A DNA stretch of 53,504 bases from Azoarcus sp. (GTDB lineage: Bacteria; Pseudomonadota; Gammaproteobacteria; Burkholderiales; Rhodocyclaceae): positions 1 to 53,504 of the forward strand of contig JAISCE010000026.1 of assembly GCA_031265765.1 (NCBI GenBank). Direction: 5' to 3'. Below are positions 38,797 to 47,922 of this stretch, in pieces. The position numbers and the translations under genes were made by a program. The number at the start of each line of letters is the position of its first letter. Positions within the stretch are counted from its first letter, which is position 1. The notes under the pieces are model-generated. The model saw only the letters and a program-made list of their open reading frames with translations. It had not been told where the DNA came from and ran no database searches.

Positions 38797-39420
38797 TTAC
38801 TTATATCGGGCAAGAGGCTGGCGAAAGCGTTCTTCCAGCGATAAATACATCATGGCGGCGGTAATGGCGTCATTCATTGCGTCGTGACGCGGCAGCGCGG
38901 GTATTTCCAGGCGGCTTGCCATGACATCCCAGCGCAGGTCGATATAAGAGCCTGGATACAAACGCTGCCGCCAATGGTAATAGCGCGCGGAAAGCTCCAG
39001 TTGCCGGTTCGGCAGGGATGCGCCGAGTAGCGGCGTCAGGTATTTATTCAATACCGCAATATCGTATTCCAGGTAATACCCGAGCAGCGTCCGCCCGCCG
39101 ATGAAAGCGAGCAGCGCCCGCAAGGCGTCTTCCGGCTGCATCCCCGCGCGCACGTCCTGCGGGCGCAGGCCGTGGATGCGCACGTTGTCGCCGGTCGGCG
39201 CTTTTTCCGGTTGCACGACGGCGCGGAAAGCCGTGCCCGCGGCGATCCGCCGACCGTCGATCTTCACCGCCGCGATCGCCAGCAACTCCGCGCGCGCCAC
39301 GTCGAGCGAAGTCGTCTCGCAATCGATGCTGACGATCTGCCCGTCATCTTCGTCGAAAAGCGCCCGGAATGATGGATGGATGCGCCGTTGACGCAGCGCA
39401 GCGAAAAATCCCCCGCTCAC
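38797..39420 (-). CDS. DEDDh 3'-5' exonuclease (DnaQ-like)
   Basis: A 207-residue exonuclease of the DnaQ/RNase T superfamily. Exo I is SIDCETTSLD (Asp33, Glu35). Exo II is in GYYLEYDIAVLNKYL, and Exo III is the DEDDh-type RHDAMNDAITAA. It is shorter than the DNA polymerase III epsilon subunit and lacks its C-terminal part, so it is probably a stand-alone nuclease. It starts with GTG two bases after the DUF294 gene. In many proteobacteria this gene couples with the DUF294 protein beside actP. The substrate is unknown. Confidence 0.88.
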   Translation of the reverse strand: MSGGFFAALRQRRIHPSFRALFDEDDGQIVSIDCETTSLDVARAELLAIAAVKIDGRRIAAGTAFRAVVQPEKAPTGDNVRIHGLRPQDVRAGMQPEDALRALLAFIGGRTLLGYYLEYDIAVLNKYLTPLLGASLPNRQLELSARYYHWRQRLYPGSYIDLRWDVMASRLEIPALPRHDAMNDAITAAMMYLSLEERFRQPLARYK

Positions 39421-39422
39421 GC

Positions 39423-41234
39423 TCAGAACCGCCCGAGTTGGTAATGACGGCTCACGAAAGCCTTGAACTTGCGGGCGAGCGCCAGCGATTCCTTGAGCGA
39501 ATCGCGTTCGAGGGACGACAGAGCGCCGGTGTCGATGACGTTGCCGATTTCCGCGCCCCAGCGCCGTGCGGAAAGGCCGCTGTCGAGCCGCAGTTTCATC
39601 ATGAAGGCCAGCGCGCCGGCGAGGTCGTCGGCAAAGGCGCGCTCGATCCGCCCGTCGGCGGCCAGCGCCTCCAGGCGCTCGAAAGTGTTGACCGGAACAA
39701 CGCCGGCTTCCAGCGCCAGCACGCGGACGCCATGCACAATCGGGAAAATGCCGCCCTTCTTGAGGTCGAAGCGCGCCTCATCGTGACGATGCAACAACTG
39801 CCGCCAAAAGCGGTTTTCGGCCTGGAGGTGATCGAACTGGGAAATCGCGCGGGCGAGCCAGCCGAGCCACTGCGTTTCGCCGCGCACGCGCCCGGAAAGA
39901 TCGTCGCGGCATGCCGCAAACCGCGCCGGGTCGCCCGCTGCCACTTCCGCGTCCAGCCAGGCGGCGAAATGCATCCATGTATCCTGCTCCGGCTGGTAGA
40001 TCCAGCCCAAGAAGCGTTCTTGCCATTGCCGCGGCGTACCGCGCCAGGCGGGCCGGTTCGCCATGATCCCGCCGCTGCACGGCGGATAACCGACCTTCAG
40101 CAGCCCGCTGCAAAACGCTTCCGCCGCCTCGGCGACGGCGGCGGGATCGAGCGCCTCGTCGAAAATCAGCGCGTTGTCCTGATCGGTCTTCAATATTTGC
40201 TCGCCGCGTCCACCGGAGCCGAGCACGAGCAACGTGCTGCCGGCGGCGACCTCCGGCGGCGCGACAAGCCGCCACAGGCGCTCCATCAAGCGCAAATCGA
40301 GCGCCTGCACGAGCCGCGCCAATTGCGGCGTCTTCATTCCGGTAGCGTTCAGCGTCCCGATGGCCGCGTCGATGCCGCCGCCCGCTTCGATCAGGCCGTT
40401 CAGGTCGGCGGCCTGCTCGATCTGCTTCGAGACCAGGTGCGAATGACTGGAGAGGAACGACAATAAATCGATCTGCGGCAACACGCCGACCGGCTTGCCT
40501 TTTTCCGTGACTACGACGCGCTGGATGTTCTGCCGCGTCATCAGGAGCAAGGCGGAAAAAACATGCGCGTCGATGTCGCAACAATGCAATGTGTAGTGCG
40601 CGCGCGCCCCGATCGGCGTATCGGGCGGGATGGCGTCGACAATGGCGTCGCAAAAATTGCTCATCGTGAAAATCCCGACCCGTTCGCCGTCGAGGACGAG
40701 TACGGCGCGGCAATGGTTTTCCTTCATCGCCCGCGCCGCCAGCTTGACCGTGGACGAGGCGTTCAGGAAAACCGGCGGGCGCATGCCTGCTTCGCGGATC
40801 GTCGCGGTAAGAATGTTCTGCCATTCCCCCTGTCCGCCGCGTCCCGCCAGTCCCGGCTTTTCCGAAATACGCGCGAAGAAATGCGCGCCGAATTCCGGAT
40901 CGTTTACCGCCGCCGCAAGCACCGCCTGCCGCGGCAAGGCGCAGAGCAATGTTTCCTCATGCGCGACGAAACTGTTTTCGATCCGCCCCGTCAGCAGCGA
41001 GCGCGAATCGAATACATCTTCTTCCCGATAGACGCCGACCACTTCCTTGCCAGCCATTTCGCCGACGATGCCTTTCAGTACCAGATAAAGCTCATTCACT
41101 TTCCGCTCTGGCGAAAGAATTTCCTCGCCGCTGCCGAAAAAAAGCAAATCGGCGCTTTCCGTCAGTTTTTCTTTTTCCGTCATATTCAATTTATAAAACG
41201 GCGGAAAAGACAAGCCGAACCGGGTTGCGGGCAT
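39423..41234 (-). CDS. DUF294 nucleotidyltransferase-like protein with CBS domains
   Basis: A 603-residue signalling protein. Residues ~20-130 resemble a cyclic-nucleotide-binding barrel (LYLVLKGIVGEMAGKEVVGV). About 150-270 form two CBS domains (MKENHCRAVLVLDGERVGIF; TRQNIQRVVVTEKGKPVGVL). About 290-440 form a nucleotidyltransferase-like domain with VLGSGGRGEQILKTDQDNAL, including the GS-x-x-R-x-E and D-x-D motifs. A C-terminal DUF294-type helical region follows. The architecture resembles GlnD-like regulators and is regularly found with actP. ATG 41234 has GGAG six bases upstream. Control of acetate uptake is inferred from context. Confidence 0.9.
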   Translation of the reverse strand: MPATRFGLSFPPFYKLNMTEKEKLTESADLLFFGSGEEILSPERKVNELYLVLKGIVGEMAGKEVVGVYREEDVFDSRSLLTGRIENSFVAHEETLLCALPRQAVLAAAVNDPEFGAHFFARISEKPGLAGRGGQGEWQNILTATIREAGMRPPVFLNASSTVKLAARAMKENHCRAVLVLDGERVGIFTMSNFCDAIVDAIPPDTPIGARAHYTLHCCDIDAHVFSALLLMTRQNIQRVVVTEKGKPVGVLPQIDLLSFLSSHSHLVSKQIEQAADLNGLIEAGGGIDAAIGTLNATGMKTPQLARLVQALDLRLMERLWRLVAPPEVAAGSTLLVLGSGGRGEQILKTDQDNALIFDEALDPAAVAEAAEAFCSGLLKVGYPPCSGGIMANRPAWRGTPRQWQERFLGWIYQPEQDTWMHFAAWLDAEVAAGDPARFAACRDDLSGRVRGETQWLGWLARAISQFDHLQAENRFWRQLLHRHDEARFDLKKGGIFPIVHGVRVLALEAGVVPVNTFERLEALAADGRIERAFADDLAGALAFMMKLRLDSGLSARRWGAEIGNVIDTGALSSLERDSLKESLALARKFKAFVSRHYQLGRF

Positions 41235-41474
41235 CTGGGTCTCCGTTTCGTTTTATATTGAAACGATAGACCTCGGCTATCGGGCGGCGTTCATTGCAAT
41301 GACGGACATCCGTCGATAACTTGTCCGCATACACCCGTCGCGCAAAACGCACCCGTCGTCATGAACCTCGCCGGGTTCGTGAAATCCGTCACACTCTACC
41401 GTCACGATGCGGCGTGCGCCGATCGTTTCCAGTTGACGGACTGAACCTGCCCCCCCAGCCCGCAAGCTGGTGCG

Positions 41475-42893
41475 TCAGGCATCGGTGAAAAGCGCATCGA
41501 GTTTGGCGACGGAGCCCGCGTAATCTTCGCGTTCTTCGATGCGTTGTTGCAGGAAGGCTTCGAGGCGGGGATGAATGGCGACGGCGGCATCGAGCAGCGG
41601 ATCGCCGCCGGGCTGGTAGGCGCCGACGGCAATGAGGTCGCGCGAGCGTTGGTAACGCGAGAAAAACTGTTTGAACTGGCGCACCTTTTCAAACTGTTCT
41701 TCGCCGATCAGGCTGTGCATGGCGCGCGAGATGGATTGCTCGATGTCGATGGCGGGGTAGTGTCCCTGGTCGGCCAGGGCGCGGGTGAGAACGATATGGC
41801 CGTCGAGGATGGCGCGCGCCGAATCGGCAATGGGGTCTTGCTGGTCGTCGCCTTCGGCGAGCACGGTGTAGAAGGCGGTGATGGAGCCGCCGCCTTCGGG
41901 ACCGTTGCCCGCACGCTCCACCAATGCGGGCAGCAGGGCAAAAACCGACGGGGGATAGCCGCGCGTGACGGGCGGCTCACCGATGGCAAGCGCGATTTCG
42001 CGTTGGGCCATGGCGTAACGGGTGAGTGAGTCCATGACCAGCAGGACTTGCCTGCCCTTGTCGCGGAAGTATTCGGCGATGGTGGTGGCATAGGCAGCGC
42101 CTTGCAGGCGCATCAATGGGCTGGTATCGGCGGGGGCGGCGACGACGACCGAACGCTCCAGCCCGGCTTCGCCCAGGCTCTGTTCGATGAATTCCTTGAC
42201 TTCGCGGCCCCGTTCGCCGATCAGGCCGACGACGATCAGATCGGCGCCGGTATAGCGCGCCATCATGCCGATGAGCACCGATTTGCCGACGCCGGAGCCG
42301 GCGAAAAGGCCGAGCCGCTGGCCGCGCCCGACGGTGAGCAGGCCGTTGATGGCGCGGATGCCGACATCGAGCGGGGTTCGGATCGGCGAGCGGTTGAGGG
42401 GGTTGGTGGGCCGCCCTTGCAGCGAGCGGGTCTCTTCGGTTTCGAGCCGGCCAAGGGCGTCGAGAGGCCGCCCCGCACCGTCGACGACTCTGCCGAGCAG
42501 GGCTTCGCCGACCGGCAGGCGCTTGGCGCGGTCGGAGGCGCGCCGCCGCGGGCCGATGCGGCGGCCGGGAACGAGTTGCGGGTAACCGGCTTCGATGGGC
42601 CGTACCAGTGCGCCGGGGGAGAGGCCGAAAACGTTGTCGGTGGGCATCATGAACAGCTTTTCGCCGCTGAAGCCGACGACTTCGGCTTCGACGAAGCCGC
42701 CGCCGGAGACCATAACTTTGCAGCCCGAGCCGACCGGCAGTTTGAGTCCGGAAGCTTCCATAACCAGCCCGCTGGTTCTCGTGAGCAGGCCCGCGTTCTG
42801 GAAGGGGTAGACGGTGTCGATCAGGTGGCGGCCATCTTTGAGGAAGGTGCGCCAGAGTGCGCCATGGCGCATGGGGGGAGGCTTGCCGTTCAT
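41475..42893 (-). CDS. fliI: flagellar export ATPase FliI
   Basis: A 472-residue ATPase of the flagellar type III export apparatus. The Walker A motif is AGSGVGKS (residues 198-205), with the F1-beta-like [16 protein letters not shown] and Walker B strand [34 protein letters not shown] and the C-terminal helical domain are complete. ATG 42893 overlaps the fliH stop by four bases. No fliJ follows. The next 240 bases hold no convincing gene and then comes the DUF294 gene, so the cluster breaks here. Confidence 0.96.
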   Translation of the reverse strand: MNGKPPPMRHGALWRTFLKDGRHLIDTVYPFQNAGLLTRTSGLVMEASGLKLPVGSGCKVMVSGGGFVEAEVVGFSGEKLFMMPTDNVFGLSPGALVRPIEAGYPQLVPGRRIGPRRRASDRAKRLPVGEALLGRVVDGAGRPLDALGRLETEETRSLQGRPTNPLNRSPIRTPLDVGIRAINGLLTVGRGQRLGLFAGSGVGKSVLIGMMARYTGADLIVVGLIGERGREVKEFIEQSLGEAGLERSVVVAAPADTSPLMRLQGAAYATTIAEYFRDKGRQVLLVMDSLTRYAMAQREIALAIGEPPVTRGYPPSVFALLPALVERAGNGPEGGGSITAFYTVLAEGDDQQDPIADSARAILDGHIVLTRALADQGHYPAIDIEQSISRAMHSLIGEEQFEKVRQFKQFFSRYQRSRDLIAVGAYQPGGDPLLDAAVAIHPRLEAFLQQRIEEREDYAGSVAKLDALFTDA

Positions 42894-43759
42894 GTTCCGG
42901 CATCCGGCCCCGGCGCACCTTGCCCATCCGGGGTGGCTGTTTCGAGCGCATTTCCGGCTGCACCGCTCCGGGGCTTTTCCAGGGAAAGAGACGACCAGGG
43001 GGCGTGCTGACGTCCAAGGCTGTCGAGCACCCGCCGCCAGCGCGTTTCCATGGTGGCGTCGATTTGCGCGCCGGGCGTCTCCACCCGGCAGCCGCCGCGC
43101 GAAACGCTGTCGTCTTCGACGATGAGATGGCCGTTTTGGCCGAGCATTTCGTCGAGATGCTTGCGGGCAAGCGCCGCGTCGGCGGGGTGCATGTGGATTT
43201 TGGCGCGGCTCTCCGGCAGGTGTTGGAGGGCGGCGCGCACGGCGCTGATGACGGCTTCCGGTTCGATCGCCAGGGTGTGCTGGAGCACTTTGCGCGCCAG
43301 TTCTATGGCCAGGGACATCAATTCTTCGGCAACTTCGGCATCGAGCCGCGCGAAGGCAAGGTCGAGTTGTTCGAGCATTTCCCGCAGTTGTTTCGCTTCC
43401 GCCTCGGCTGCGGCCTTGCCTTCGCGGTAGCCCGCGTCGCGGCCCTCTTCATGTCCGGCCAGGCGGCCATCGGCATGGCCCGCGTCGCGACCTTCGGCCA
43501 GTCCTTCCTGATAGCCCGCGCAGCGCGCGTCTTCGTGCATTTGCTCGATTTCCGCCGCAGTGGGCAGCTTCAGGCCGGGCGGCAGCGCGGGGGCGGGATC
43601 CATCTCGATTTCGGCTGCCGCTTCCGGCGCTTCCATCGAGGGGTCGGGCGGCGGCGGTACAGGATCGGGCGGCGGCGACGGAGCGTCGAACTTCGGAGGC
43701 TCCCAGCGGCGGTAAGCGCCGACGGCCTGATGTTGCGCGAAGCTTGCGAGTTTTTTCAT
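42890..43759 (-). CDS. fliH: flagellar export regulator FliH
   Basis: A 289-residue negative regulator and stator of FliI. A Pro/Asp-rich N-terminus ([20 protein letters not shown]) is followed by a clear run of Gly every fourth residue ([20 protein letters not shown], then [20 protein letters not shown]), about nine glycines. Such GxxxG helical repeats are characteristic of FliH. A coiled coil and the ATPase-binding C-terminal domain follow ([20 protein letters not shown]). It lies 23 bases after fliG and overlaps fliI. The tail after the core is low-complexity. Confidence 0.93.
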   Translation of the reverse strand: MKKLASFAQHQAVGAYRRWEPPKFDAPSPPPDPVPPPPDPSMEAPEAAAEIEMDPAPALPPGLKLPTAAEIEQMHEDARCAGYQEGLAEGRDAGHADGRLAGHEEGRDAGYREGKAAAEAEAKQLREMLEQLDLAFARLDAEVAEELMSLAIELARKVLQHTLAIEPEAVISAVRAALQHLPESRAKIHMHPADAALARKHLDEMLGQNGHLIVEDDSVSRGGCRVETPGAQIDATMETRWRRVLDSLGRQHAPWSSLSLEKPRSGAAGNALETATPDGQGAPGPDAGT

Positions 43760-43782
43760 GCGCGTTCAGCCGCTTGGGGGGA

Positions 43783-44790
43783 TCAGACGAAACTGTCCTC
43801 GCTACCTCTGCCACCCATGACGATCTGGCCTTCTTCGGCGAGGCGGCGGACGATCTTGAGGATTTCCTTTTGCTCGGCTTCGACTTCGGACAGGCGTACA
43901 GGGCCTTTGGCTTCGAGGTCTTCGCGCAGCATTTCGGCGGCGCGGCTCGACATGTTCTTGAAAATCTTTTCGCGCAGTTCGGGCGGAGACCCCTTGAGAG
44001 CGGTGATGAGCGAGTCGGACTGGATTTCGCGCAAGATGGTCTGGATGCCGCGATCGTCGATGTCGAGCAGGTTTTCAAAGACGAACATTTCGTCGAGGAT
44101 TTTCTGCGCCAGATCCGGATCGTATTCGCGCACGTTGTCGAGAATAGCCGTTTCGGCGGCGGAACCCACGAAGTTGAGGATTTCGGCGGCGTGGCGCACG
44201 CCGCCCATCGCCGCTTTTTTGGCGGTGGCCGCGCCCGAGAGCATCCGGGTCAGCGATTCGTTGAGTTCCTTGAGCGCCTGGGGCTGTACGCCGTCGAGAG
44301 TGGCGATCCGAAGGACGACATCGTTTCGCAGGCGGTCGGAGAAGTGTTTGAGGATTTCTCCCGCCTGGTCGTAACCGAGGTGGACGAGGATCGTGGCAAT
44401 GATCTGGGGGTGTTCGTTTTTGATGAGATCGGCGGCGGTGCTCGGGTCCAGCCATTTCAGGTTTTCGATGCCGGCGGTGTCGGAACCTTGCAGGACGCGG
44501 GCGATGAGGTTGGCGGCGCGTTCGTCGCCGAGCGCCTTGGTCAGCATCTCGCGGATCTGTTCCTGGTCGGCATGGATGGCGGCGCCTTTGCTGAAATGCG
44601 CGTCCAGTTCGGCAAGGAGGGGTTCGACCTTGGCGCGCTCCTGCGCGGGCATGCTTGCCATTTTCATGCCGAGTTTCTGCACTTCGCGCGGCCCGAGGTG
44701 CTTGAGTATACCGGCAGCTTCGTCGGGGCCGAGCGCGGCGAGGAGGAGCGCGGCCTTGTCGACGCCTTCGTCGGGCGCGGCGTTGTTCAT
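43783..44790 (-). CDS. fliG: flagellar motor switch protein FliG
   Basis: A 335-residue rotor protein that transmits stator force. The N-terminal domain binds FliF (ALLLAALGPDEAAGILKHLG). The middle domain carries the EHPQ motif in LIKNEHPQIIATILVHLG, and the C-terminal domain includes torque-helix and armadillo-like segments (LRDDIVLRIATL-like LRNDVVLRIATLDGVQP; MFVFENLLDIDDRGIQTILR). ATG 44790 overlaps the fliF stop by four bases. Longer in-frame extension is a shadow of fliF. Length is normal. Confidence 0.96.
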   Translation of the reverse strand: MNNAAPDEGVDKAALLLAALGPDEAAGILKHLGPREVQKLGMKMASMPAQERAKVEPLLAELDAHFSKGAAIHADQEQIREMLTKALGDERAANLIARVLQGSDTAGIENLKWLDPSTAADLIKNEHPQIIATILVHLGYDQAGEILKHFSDRLRNDVVLRIATLDGVQPQALKELNESLTRMLSGAATAKKAAMGGVRHAAEILNFVGSAAETAILDNVREYDPDLAQKILDEMFVFENLLDIDDRGIQTILREIQSDSLITALKGSPPELREKIFKNMSSRAAEMLREDLEAKGPVRLSEVEAEQKEILKIVRRLAEEGQIVMGGRGSEDSFV

Positions 44791-46481
44791 TTGCGGCCTC
44801 CTTCGTCGACTGCGCCCATCCATTGCTTGATGAGCTCGGCAACGCTTTTCGGGTCTTCGCGCGCCATCTCTCTCGCGCGCGCCAGCCGCGTTTCGTAGTC
44901 CTCGGCGCGGGCGGCGGCGGACAATTCGACATCGACGCCTTCTTCGTCGTCGTATTCTTCGTCCCCGGCTGCCGTCGGTTCCTCGCGCGGCGGCGGCGGA
45001 ATCACCGTGCGCAACAGAGGCCGGATGATGGCGAAGTAGGCAAAAAGGATAGCGGCGATCACCAGCAGATATTTGCCGCCTTCCTTGCCCATTTCGATCA
45101 TTTCCGGATCTTTCCACAGGGGCGGGGGCGGCGGCGCGCCGGTCGGTTCGGCAAAGGGGCTGCTGGTGACGTTGATGGTATCGCCGCGCGCGGCGTTGTA
45201 GCCGACGGCTTCGCGCACAAGGTTGGCGATGCGGGTGATTTCTTCATCGCCGATCGGCAAGGCTTGCGGCTCGCCGGTGGGAAGCTGCGCGGAACGGTGA
45301 TTGATTACCACCGCCACCGAAAGTCGCTTGATCTGGCCAAGAGCCTGCTTGATGTGCTGGATGGTGCGATCCAGTTCGTAATTGAGCACCGCCGAGCGGG
45401 AACTCGATTGCGGCTGCTCGCCCGCGCCGGTCTGCGGCGGCACGGGCGGCACGGTAATCGGCGCGGTCGCCGGCACCGGCGGCTGGTTGGTGAGCGCGCC
45501 GGGCACGCCTTGCGGCCCCTGGTCGCGGTTTTGCTGTTCGCTAGTCTGCTGACTGCGGATCGCTTGTTCCGGGGCGGGGTTGGGGCGATAGGTTTCCGCC
45601 GTCTGTTCGACCTGGTTGAAGTCGATGTCGGCGGCGACCTGGGCGCGGAAATTCCCCTTGCCGAACATCGGGGTGAGGATGTTTTCGATACGCCGGTTGA
45701 GACCGGATTCGACTTCTTCGATGTAGCGAAGCTGGGTGGGATCGAGTCCGGAGCGGCGCAGGGGATCTTCGCGCGTGAGCAGTTCGCCGTTCTGGTCGAC
45801 GACCGCCACGCCCGCGTCATTCATCTTGGGAACCGAGGAAGCCACCAGATGCACGATGCCGGCCACCTGATTGGCATCGAGCGCCCTGCCGGGGCGCATC
45901 TGCACCATGACCGAAGCGGTCGGCTTTTGATCGTCGCGCAGGAAAGCGGTCTGCTTGGGCATCGCCAGATGCACGCGCGCGCCGACAACCGAGGCAATCG
46001 ACTGGATCGTGCGCGCCAGTTCGCCTTCAAGGGCGCGCTGGTAGGTCACTTGCTCGTTGAATTGCGAGACGCCCAGTTTTTGGGTGTCCATGATCTCGAA
46101 GCCGACCAGCCCGCCCTTGGGCAGACCGGCTGCGGCGAGGCGCAAGCGGGTTTCGTGCACAACGGGGGCGGGCACGAGGATGGCGCGACCGTCGCCGGAA
46201 ACGCTGTAGGGCACGTTCTGCTGTTGCAGGGCGGCGATGATCTCGCCGCCGTCGTGTTCATCGAAATTGCTGAACAGCACCGCCTGGTCGGGCTTGCTGT
46301 TCCAGAGCAGCGCACCGGCGATGAGCGCGATGGCGAGCGCCAGCGCGGCGGCGGCGGCGATTTTCTGTTGCTGGCTGAATGCCTTGATGTTCGTGACCGC
46401 CTGTTGCAGCCGCCCGCGCAGGGAATCGGTCGGCGGCGGCGGCGCGACGATTTCGCCAGCGGTGTTTTCAGCGGTGGCCAT
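44787..46481 (-). CDS. fliF: flagellar MS-ring protein FliF
   Basis: A 564-residue inner-membrane ring protein. An N-terminal membrane helix (AAAALALAIALIAGALLW) precedes the YscJ/FliF domain (VLFSNFDEHDGGEIIAALQQ; RLALAAGLPKGGLVGFEIMD-like RLRLAAAGLPKGGLVGFEIM). A Pro/Gln-rich linker near 300-370, the C-terminal periplasmic domain and a second membrane helix (YLLVIAAILFAYFAII) follow. The end carries the FliG-binding tail (SVAELIKQWMGA). ATG 46481 was chosen as the typical short N-terminus. I found no sigma-54 site upstream, unlike fliE. Confidence 0.95.
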   Translation of the reverse strand: MATAENTAGEIVAPPPPTDSLRGRLQQAVTNIKAFSQQQKIAAAAALALAIALIAGALLWNSKPDQAVLFSNFDEHDGGEIIAALQQQNVPYSVSGDGRAILVPAPVVHETRLRLAAAGLPKGGLVGFEIMDTQKLGVSQFNEQVTYQRALEGELARTIQSIASVVGARVHLAMPKQTAFLRDDQKPTASVMVQMRPGRALDANQVAGIVHLVASSVPKMNDAGVAVVDQNGELLTREDPLRRSGLDPTQLRYIEEVESGLNRRIENILTPMFGKGNFRAQVAADIDFNQVEQTAETYRPNPAPEQAIRSQQTSEQQNRDQGPQGVPGALTNQPPVPATAPITVPPVPPQTGAGEQPQSSSRSAVLNYELDRTIQHIKQALGQIKRLSVAVVINHRSAQLPTGEPQALPIGDEEITRIANLVREAVGYNAARGDTINVTSSPFAEPTGAPPPPPLWKDPEMIEMGKEGGKYLLVIAAILFAYFAIIRPLLRTVIPPPPREEPTAAGDEEYDDEEGVDVELSAAARAEDYETRLARAREMAREDPKSVAELIKQWMGAVDEGGRK

Positions 46482-46644
46482 TGCGTGATCTCGGACCTTT
46501 CGATGGATGATGGCATTGTCCATCCGCGCGCATGCGCGGCGTTGCGTGAAAAGCGGCAATTTTTACGGTCTGTTTGCCGATTGCCATGGACGCCCGCCCA
46601 GGAAGAATGTCATCATGAAAACGCCATGAAACGAACTTTTCCCG

Positions 46645-47922
46645 ATGACGCAGCCTGACGCACAGTTCCCTGCCGATGCCGCCGCGCCGCTGTCCGCCGA
46701 GCAACTTGCGGAAGCCTTTACCGTGTTCAACCGCGCCTCGGAAGAACTCTCCGGCGCTTACAACGCGCTTCAGGCACAGGTCGCGCAACTGAGCGAACGC
46801 TTCGCCGTATTGATGGATGCATTGCCCGCCGGTGTGGTGGTGCTCGACCGGCACGACCGCATCGAGCAACTCAATCGCGCCGCCGAAAGCTTGCTGGGCG
46901 GCGATCTGGGCGGGCGGGCATGGCGGACGGTCGCCGCCACGCTCCAGCCCACGGAAACGCCGGGTGAAATGAGTCTGGAGCGCGACGGCGGCACGCGGCG
47001 GCTGGCGGTTTCCGGCACTGCGCTCAGTTCCGGCGAAGGACGCATCCTGTTGTTGAGCGACGTGACCGAAACACACGGGATGCGGCAGATGGTCGAACGC
47101 AACGAGCGGCTGGCGGCGATGGGCGAAATGGTGGCCGGACTCGCGCATCAACTGCGAACGCCGCTGGCCGCGGCCCTGCTCTACGTCGGCAACCTGCGCC
47201 AACCCGAACTGGGGCCGCCCGAACGCGCGAAAGTGGCCGGGCGTGCGCTCGAACGTCTGCACTATCTCGAACGCCTGATCCGCGACATGCTGCTTTTCGC
47301 GCGCGGCGACAGCCTCGGACGGCAGGATTTCGACGTTGCCGGGCTGATTTCGGAACTCGCCCATACCCTCGAACCGCTGGCAAAGGCGCGGCAAATCGTG
47401 TTCCGCAGCCATTGCGATTGCGCGGGCGCGGTTGTGCATGGCGATCGCAAGGCGCTGGGCGGCGCACTCGCCAACCTGATCGAAAACGCCATCCAGGCCA
47501 CCGCCGCGGGCGGTCTCGTAAGTTGCGAAGTGACGCGCGGCACCTGCCAGAACGGGCCGGCAGCCGAGGAACTGCGCTTCGTCGTCCGCGACAGTGGCCG
47601 GGGCATCATCCCCGAACTGCAATCGCGCCTGTTCGAGCCCTTCTTCACCACCCGCGCCGAAGGCACCGGCCTGGGGCTGGCCATCGCCCGCGGCGTGGCG
47701 CGCGGGCACGGCGGCGACATCCTGCTCGAATCCACACCCGGCGCGGGTTCCGCTTTCACGCTCACCCTGCCGCTGATGCCGCCGGACTGGCGATACCGCG
47801 ACCGCCGGGGCGGAGAAGGCGACCGCCGCCGAAGCGGCGACCGCGCCGGGCGCCGGAGAAATCCCGCGCCCGCGGCAGTGCCCAATGTAGCGTCAGCAAT
47901 GGCTGGAGCGCGAACCTCATGA
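46645..47922 (+). CDS. fleS: flagellar sensor histidine kinase (FleS/FlrB-like)
   Basis: A 425-residue soluble kinase with no membrane helix. A coiled N-terminus leads into a PAS domain (LMDALPAGVVVLDRHDRIEQ). HisKA (GLAHQLRTPLAAALLYVG, His168) and HATPase_c (GGALANLIENAIQATAAG; DSGRGIIPELQSRLFEPFFT; GTGLGLAIARGVARGHGG) follow. The last ~45 residues are a basic Arg-rich tail (GGEGDRRRSGDRAGRRRN). The stop overlaps the start of the response-regulator gene by four bases. By analogy with FleSR/FlrBC it controls mid-class flagellar genes. The name rests on context. Confidence 0.9.
   Translation: MTQPDAQFPADAAAPLSAEQLAEAFTVFNRASEELSGAYNALQAQVAQLSERFAVLMDALPAGVVVLDRHDRIEQLNRAAESLLGGDLGGRAWRTVAATLQPTETPGEMSLERDGGTRRLAVSGTALSSGEGRILLLSDVTETHGMRQMVERNERLAAMGEMVAGLAHQLRTPLAAALLYVGNLRQPELGPPERAKVAGRALERLHYLERLIRDMLLFARGDSLGRQDFDVAGLISELAHTLEPLAKARQIVFRSHCDCAGAVVHGDRKALGGALANLIENAIQATAAGGLVSCEVTRGTCQNGPAAEELRFVVRDSGRGIIPELQSRLFEPFFTTRAEGTGLGLAIARGVARGHGGDILLESTPGAGSAFTLTLPLMPPDWRYRDRRGGEGDRRRSGDRAGRRRNPAPAAVPNVASAMAGARTS

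Noticed and set aside
41277-41465. 62-codon minus-strand frame after fliI, considered as fliJ remnant
   Set aside because: It lacks the coiled-coil composition expected for FliJ, has no clear ribosome site, and is Cys/Arg-rich like random GC-rich sequence.
46482-46644. Sigma-54 promoter between fliF and the kinase gene
   Set aside because: TGGCATTGTCCAT and TGGCAATCGGCAAA were examined on the two strands, but none has GG and GC separated by 10 bases.
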